Part shown: piece after piece, positions 58,511 through 64,000 of the stretch
How positions within the stretch are numbered: position 1 is the stretch's first letter
Layout: each line of letters starts with the position of its first letter
Assembly (NCBI RefSeq): GCF_051014685.1
Contig: NW_027478595.1
Span: 620,001-684,000, forward strand
DNA: 64,000 bases
From: Ptiloglossa arizonensis
Taxonomy: Eukaryota > Arthropoda > Insecta > Hymenoptera > Colletidae
Reading direction: 5' to 3'
Program-made: the position numbers and the translations under genes
Notes under the pieces: model-generated
What the model saw: the letters and a program-made list of their open reading frames with translations, nothing else
What the model was told of the DNA's origin: nothing
Database searches by the model: none

Positions 58511-59651
58511 ATAACGTATAACGTATAACGTATAACGTGTAACGAAGAACGTATAAAGAATAACGTAAAACGTATATCGTATAACGTACAACTTATAACG
58601 TATAACGTACAACGTATAACGTATAACGTATAACGTATAACGTATAACGTATAACGTATAACGTATAACGTATAACGTATAACGTATAACGTATAACGTA
58701 TAACGTATAACGTATAACGTATAACGTATAACGTATAACGTATAAAGTATAACGTATAACGTATAACGTATAACGTATAACGTATAACGTATAACGTAGA
58801 ACGTACAACGTATAACATATAACGTATAATGTATAACGTATAACATATAACGTATAACGTATAACGTATAACGTATAACGTATAACGTATAACGTATAAC
58901 GTATAACGTATAAAGTATAACGTATAACGTTTAACGTATAACGTATAACGTATAACGTATAACGTATAACGTATAACGTATAACGTATAACGTATAACGT
59001 ATAACGTATAACGTATAACGTATAACGTATAACGTATAACGTATAACGTATAACGTATAACGTATAACGTATAACGTATAACGTATAACGTATAACGTAT
59101 AACGTATAACGTATAACGTATAACGTATAACGTATGACGTATAACGTATAACGTATAACGTATAACGTATAACGTATAACCTATGACGTATAACGTATAA
59201 CGTATAACGTATAACGTATAACGTATAACGTATAATGTATAACGTATAACATGTAACGTATAACGTATAACGTATAACGTATAACGTATAACGTATAACG
59301 TATAACGTATATCGTATAACGTATAACGTATAACGTATAACGTATAACGTATAACGTATAACGTATAACGTATAACGTATAACGTATAACGTATAACGTA
59401 TAACGTATAACGTATAACGTATAACGTATAACGTATAACGTATAACGTATAACGTATAACGTATAACGTATAACGTATAACGTATAACGTATAAAGTCTA
59501 ACGTATAACGTATAACGTATAACGTATAACGTATATCGTATAACGTATAACGTATAACGAATAACGTAAAACGTATAACGCATAATGTATAACGTATAAC
59601 GTATAACGTATTACGTATAACCTATGACGTATAACGTATAACGTATAACGT

Positions 59652-59742
59652 ATAACTTGTAACGAAAAACGTATAACGAATAACGTAAAACGTATGAGGC
59701 ATTACATGCTACGTATAAAGTATAACATTCAACGTAAAACGT
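59652..59742 (+). repeat. Hallmark core, class B'
   Basis: 1,232 bp after B and 994 bp before A, the same B'-to-A distance as in cycle 1. Confidence 0.93.
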
Positions 59743-60645
59743 ATAACGTATAACGTATAACGTATAACGTGTAACGAAGAACGTATAAAGAATAACGTAT
59801 AACGTATATCGTATAACGTACAACTTATAACGTATAACGTACAACGTATAACGTATAACGTATAACGTATAACGTATAACGTATAACGTATAACGTATAA
59901 CGTATAACGTATAACGTATAACGTATAACGTATAACGTATAACGTATAACGTATAACGTATAACGTATAACGTATAACGTATAACGTATAAAGTATAACG
60001 TATAACGTATAACGTATAACGTATAACGTATAACGTATAACGTATAACGTAGAACGTACAACGTATAACATACAACGTATAATGTATAACGTATAACGTA
60101 TAACGTATAACGTATAACGTATAACGTATAACGTATAACGTATAACGTATAACGTATAAAGTATAACGTATAACGTTTAACGTATAACGTATAACGTATA
60201 ACGTATAACGTATAACGTATAACGTATAACGTATAACGTATAACGTATAACGTATAACGTATAACGTATAACGTATAACGTATAACGTATAACGTATAAC
60301 GTATAACGTATAACGTATAACGTATAACGTATAACGTATAACGTATAACGTATAACGTATGACGTATAACGTATAACGTATAACGTATAACGTATAACGT
60401 ATAACGTATAACGTATAACGTATAACGTATAACGTATAACGTATAACGTATACCGTATAACGTATAACGTATAACGTATAACGTCTAGCGTATAACGTAT
60501 AACGTATAACGTATAACGTATATCGTATAACGTATAACGTATAACGTATAACGAATAACGTAAAACGTATAACGCATAATGTATAACGTATAACGTATAA
60601 CGTATTACGTATAACCTATGCCGTATAACGTATAACGTATAACGT

Positions 60646-60764
60646 ATATCTTGTAACGAAAAACGTATAACGAATAACGTAAAACGTATGACGCATTACA
60701 TGCTACGTATAAAGTATAACATTCAACGTATAACCTATGACGTATAACGTATAACTTGTAACGT
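60646..60764 (+). repeat. Hallmark core, class A
   Basis: Opens cycle 4. An additional ATAGCGT occurs downstream near 61,206, a private change. Confidence 0.93.
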
Positions 60765-61863
60765 ATAACGTATAACGTATAACGTATAACATATAACGTA
60801 TAACGTATAACGTATAACGTATAACGTATAACGTATAACGTATAACGTATAACGTATAACGTATAACGTATAACGTATAAAGTATAACGTATAACGTATA
60901 ACGTATAACGTATAACGTATAACGTATTACGTATAACGTATAACGTATAACGTATAACGTATAACGTATAACGTATAACGTATAACGTATAACGTATAAC
61001 GTATAACGTATAACGTATAACGTATAACGTATAACGTATAACGTATAACGTATAACATATGACGTATAACGTATAACGTGTAACGTATAACATATAACGT
61101 ATAACCTGTGACGTATAACGTATAACGTATAACGTATAACGTATAATGTATAACGTATAACATGTAACGTATAGCGTATAACGTATAACGTATAACGTAT
61201 AACGTATAGCGTATAACGTATAACGTATAACGTATAACGTATAACGTATTACGTATAACGTATAACGTATAACGTATAACGTATAACGTATAACGTATAA
61301 CGTATAACGTATAACGTATAACGTATAACGTATAACGTATAACGTATAACGTATAACGTATAACGTATAACGTATAACGTATAACGTATAACGTATAACG
61401 TATAACGTATAACGTATAACGTATAACGTCTAACGTATAACGTATAACGTATAACGTATAACGTATAACATATAACGTATAACGTATAACGTATAACGTA
61501 TAACGTATAACGTATAACGTATAACGTATAACCTATGACCTATAACGTATAACGTATAACGTATAACGTATAACGTATAACGTATAACGTATAACGTATA
61601 ACCTATGACGTATAACGTATAACGTATAACGTATAACATGTAATGTATAACGTATAACGTATAATGTATAGCGTATAACGTATAACGTATAACGTATAAC
61701 GTACAACGTATAACGTATCACGTATAACGTATTACGAATAACGTATAACGTATAACGTATAACGTAACACCTCTAACGTATAAAGTATAACGTATAACGT
61801 ATAACGTATAACGTATAACGTATAACGTATATCGTATAACGCATAACGTATAACGTATAACGT

Positions 61864-62017
61864 ATAACTTGTAACGAAAAACGTATAACGAATAACGTAA
61901 AACGTATGACGCATTACATGCTACGTATAAAGTATAACATTCAACGTAAAACGTATAACGTACAACGTATAACGTATAACGTGTAACGAAGAACGTATAA
62001 CGCATAACATGTAATGT
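61864..62017 (+). repeat. Hallmark core, class C
   Basis: Preceded by AACACCT-CTAACGT near 61,766, where other C modules have AACACCT-ATAACGT. Confidence 0.93.
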
Positions 62018-63011
62018 ATAACGTATAACGTATAACGTATAACGTATAACGTATGACGTATAACGTATAACCTATGACGTATAACGTATAACGTATAACG
62101 TATAACATGTAATGTATAACGTATAACGTATAATGTATAGCGTATAACGTATCACGTATAACGTATTACGAATAACGTATAACGTATAAAGTATAACGTA
62201 ACAACTATAACGTATAACGTATAACGTATAACGTATAACGTATAACGTATAACGTATAACGTATAACGTATAACGTATAACGTATAACGTATAATGTATA
62301 ACGTATAACGTATAACGTATAACGTATAACGTATAACGTATAACGTATAAAGTATAACGTATAACGTATAACGTATAACGTATAACGTATAACGTATAAC
62401 CTATGACGTATAACGTATAACGTATAACGTATAACATGTAATGTATAACGTATAACGTATAATGTATAGCGTATAACGTATAAGGTATAACGTATAACGT
62501 GCAACGTATAACGTATCACGTATAACGTATTACGAATAACGTATAACGTATAACGTATAACGTAACACCTATAACGTATAAAGTATAACGTATAACGTAT
62601 AACGTATAACGTATAACGTATAACGTATATCGTATAACGTATAACGTATAACGTATAACGTATAACGTATAACGTATAACGTATAACGTCTAACGTATAA
62701 CGTATAACATATAACGTATAACGTATAACGTATAACGTATAACGTATAACGTATAACGTATAACGTATAACGTATAGCGTATAACGTATAACGTATAACG
62801 TATATCGTATAACGTATACCGTATAACGTATAACGCATAACGTATAACGCATAACGTATAACCTATGACCTATAACGTATAACGTATAACGTATAACGTA
62901 TAACGTATAACGTATAACGTATAACGTATAACCTATGACGTATAACGTATAACGTATAACGTATAACGTATAACGTATATCGTATAACGCATAACGTATA
63001 ACGTATAACGT

Positions 63012-63165
63012 ATAACTTGTAACGAAAAACGTATAACGAATAACGTAAAACGTATGACGCATTACATGCTACGTATAAAGTATAACATTCAACGTAAAAC
63101 GTATAACGTACAACGTATAACGTATAACGTGTAACGAAGAACGTATAACGCATAACATGTAATGT
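63012..63165 (+). repeat. Hallmark core, class C
   Basis: 1,148 bp after the previous C core. The usual approach is shortened: the core follows the ATAACCT-ATGACCT mark (62,860) within about 150 bp. Confidence 0.93.
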
Positions 63166-63627
63166 ATAACGTATAACGTATAACGTATAACGTATAACGT
63201 ATAACGTATAACGTATAACCTATGACGTATAACGTATAACGTATAACGTATAACATGTAATGTATAACGTATAACGTATAATGTATAGCGTATAACGTAT
63301 CACGTATAACGTATTACGAATAACGTATAACGTATAAAGTATAACGTAACAACTATAACGTATAACGTATAACGTATAACGTATAACGTATAACGTATAA
63401 CGTATAACGTATAACGTATAACGTATAACGTATAATGTATAACGTATAACGTATAACGTATAACGTATAACGTATAACGTATAACGTATAACGTATAACG
63501 TATAACGTATAACGTATAACGTATGACGTATAACATATAACGTATAACGTATAACGTATAACGTATAACGTATAAAGTATAACGTATAACGTATAACGTA
63601 TAACGTATAACGTATAATGTATAACGT

Positions 63628-63781
63628 ATAACATGTAGCGTATAGCGTATAACGTATAACGTATAACGTATAACGTATAACGTATAACGTATAACGTATA
63701 ACGTATATCGTATAACGTATAACGTATAACGTATAACATGTAACGTACAACGTATAACGTATACCGTATAACGTATAACTA
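63628..63781 (+). repeat. E block, 154 bp
   Basis: Same length as the cycle 1 block, 9,548 bp after the cycle 3 block. Confidence 0.88.
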
Positions 63782-64000
63782 ATAACGTATAACGTACAAA
63801 GTATAACGTATCACGTATAACGTATTACGAATAACGTATGACGTATAACGCATAACGTAACAACTATAACGTATAAAGTATAACGTATAACGTATAACGT
63901 ATAACGTATAACGTATAACGTATAACGTATAACGTATAACGTATAACGTATAACGTATAACGTATAACGTATAACGTATAACGTATAACGTATAACGTAT

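Larger units (their letters stand above)
50657..60484 (+). repeat. Third-level repeat, cycle 3 (9,828 bp)
   Basis: The plainest cycle: A, C, C, D, D, B, B', one core each in order. CTAGCGT starts are 1,404 monomers apart. Best reference for the third-level unit. Confidence 0.88.
1..64000 (+). repeat. 7-bp satellite array, monomer ATAACGT, whole window
   Basis: Nearly every heptamer is ATAACGT or a derivative with one to three substitutions, always in the same orientation; I saw no inverted block. Every monomer position is substituted somewhere, for example ATAATGT, ATAACAT, ATAAAGT, ATATCGT, ATGACGT, GTAACGT, TTAACGT and AAAACGT. The array has no unique insert and no visible end. It is a simple-sequence satellite by definition. 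Its chromosomal role (centromere, heterochromatin, sex or B chromosome) cannot be read from the sequence. No gene, RNA gene, promoter or origin is supported anywhere in it. Confidence 0.99.
60485..64000 (+). repeat. Third-level repeat, cycle 4 (first 3,516 bp)
   Basis: A, C, C and E follow in order, then canonical monomers to the window edge. The A-to-C and C-to-C distances (1,218 and 1,148 bp) are shorter than in cycles 1 and 3. Confidence 0.87.

Noticed and set aside
2926..63165. Hallmark cores as inserted transposable elements or target-site duplications
   Set aside because: Cores stay in the heptamer register, and each heptamer is still recognisable as a substituted ATAACGT. There are no terminal repeats or duplicated target sites.
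1..64000. Telomere repeat
   Set aside because: No G-rich strand and no GG run typical of known telomere repeats. The array also carries long ordered modules, unlike terminal telomere DNA.
1..64000. CRISPR array
   Set aside because: The 7-bp units have no unique spacers. The recurring 91-bp cores are separated by 0.4-2.5 kb of the same satellite.
1..64000. Bacterial terminators, promoters or TATA boxes from the many TATA and ACGT elements
   Set aside because: TATAACG-like strings occur every 7 bp and have no positional meaning here. No stem with a T-run or any gene context is present.
1..64000. Pure assembly artefact, a looped low-complexity contig
   Set aside because: A looped consensus would repeat exactly. 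Here modules differ by private substitutions, whole-monomer length changes and nested duplications of different sizes. Local copy-number errors remain possible.

Overview
The window is one uninterrupted eukaryotic satellite DNA array. All 64,000 bases are head-to-tail copies of the heptamer ATAACGT (reverse complement ACGTTAT), about 9,140 monomers at roughly 28% G+C, in one orientation. I see no gene, RNA gene, transposon, unique sequence or array edge; both ends lie inside the array. The species cannot be told. The motif is no telomere repeat I know, and an array of this size points to a eukaryotic heterochromatic block (pericentromere, sex or B chromosome, or similar).

The monomer register is almost unbroken. 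I tracked 50 landmarks and a few other marked points. Unit starts fall at position = 1 mod 7 from base 1 to 2,681, at 0 mod 7 from 2,688 to 19,067, and at 5 mod 7 from 19,073 to the end. Only two irregular monomers, of 6 bp and 5 bp, break it. Otherwise variation is base substitution plus gain or loss of whole heptamers.

Substituted heptamers are ordered into higher-order repeats. The key landmark is a cluster of mostly non-canonical heptamers, the 'hallmark' core. It has 49 well-formed copies, usually 0.7-2 kb apart, plus two simpler precursor-like copies near the left end. Flanking variants define five classes. B has an AAAAATG variant and GAGGC. B' has GAGGC without AAAAATG. A has GACGC followed by TCAACGT-ATAACCT-ATGACGT. 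C and D have GACGC followed by AGAACGT and then ATAACGC (C) or ATAAAGA (D).

Layout: 1-2,925 is an irregular left part with simple forms of the marks; 2,926-5,718 holds single B-like, A and C copies; 5,719-15,630 is a train of B and B' modules; 15,631-24,357 holds two A-led groups of B/B'; from 24,358 a large third-level repeat takes over, with underlying order A, C, C, D, D, B, B'. It starts at CTAGCGT heptamers at 24,358, 38,743, 50,657 and 60,485, giving repeat lengths of 14,385, 11,914 and 9,828 bp, each an exact multiple of 7.

The long reading frames, all on the minus strand, are arithmetic consequences of the motif. The plus strand meets TAA in every frame every 21 bp. The minus strand has no stop in any frame and reads a seven-residue cycle T-L-Y-V-I-R-Y. 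I annotate no coding sequence.
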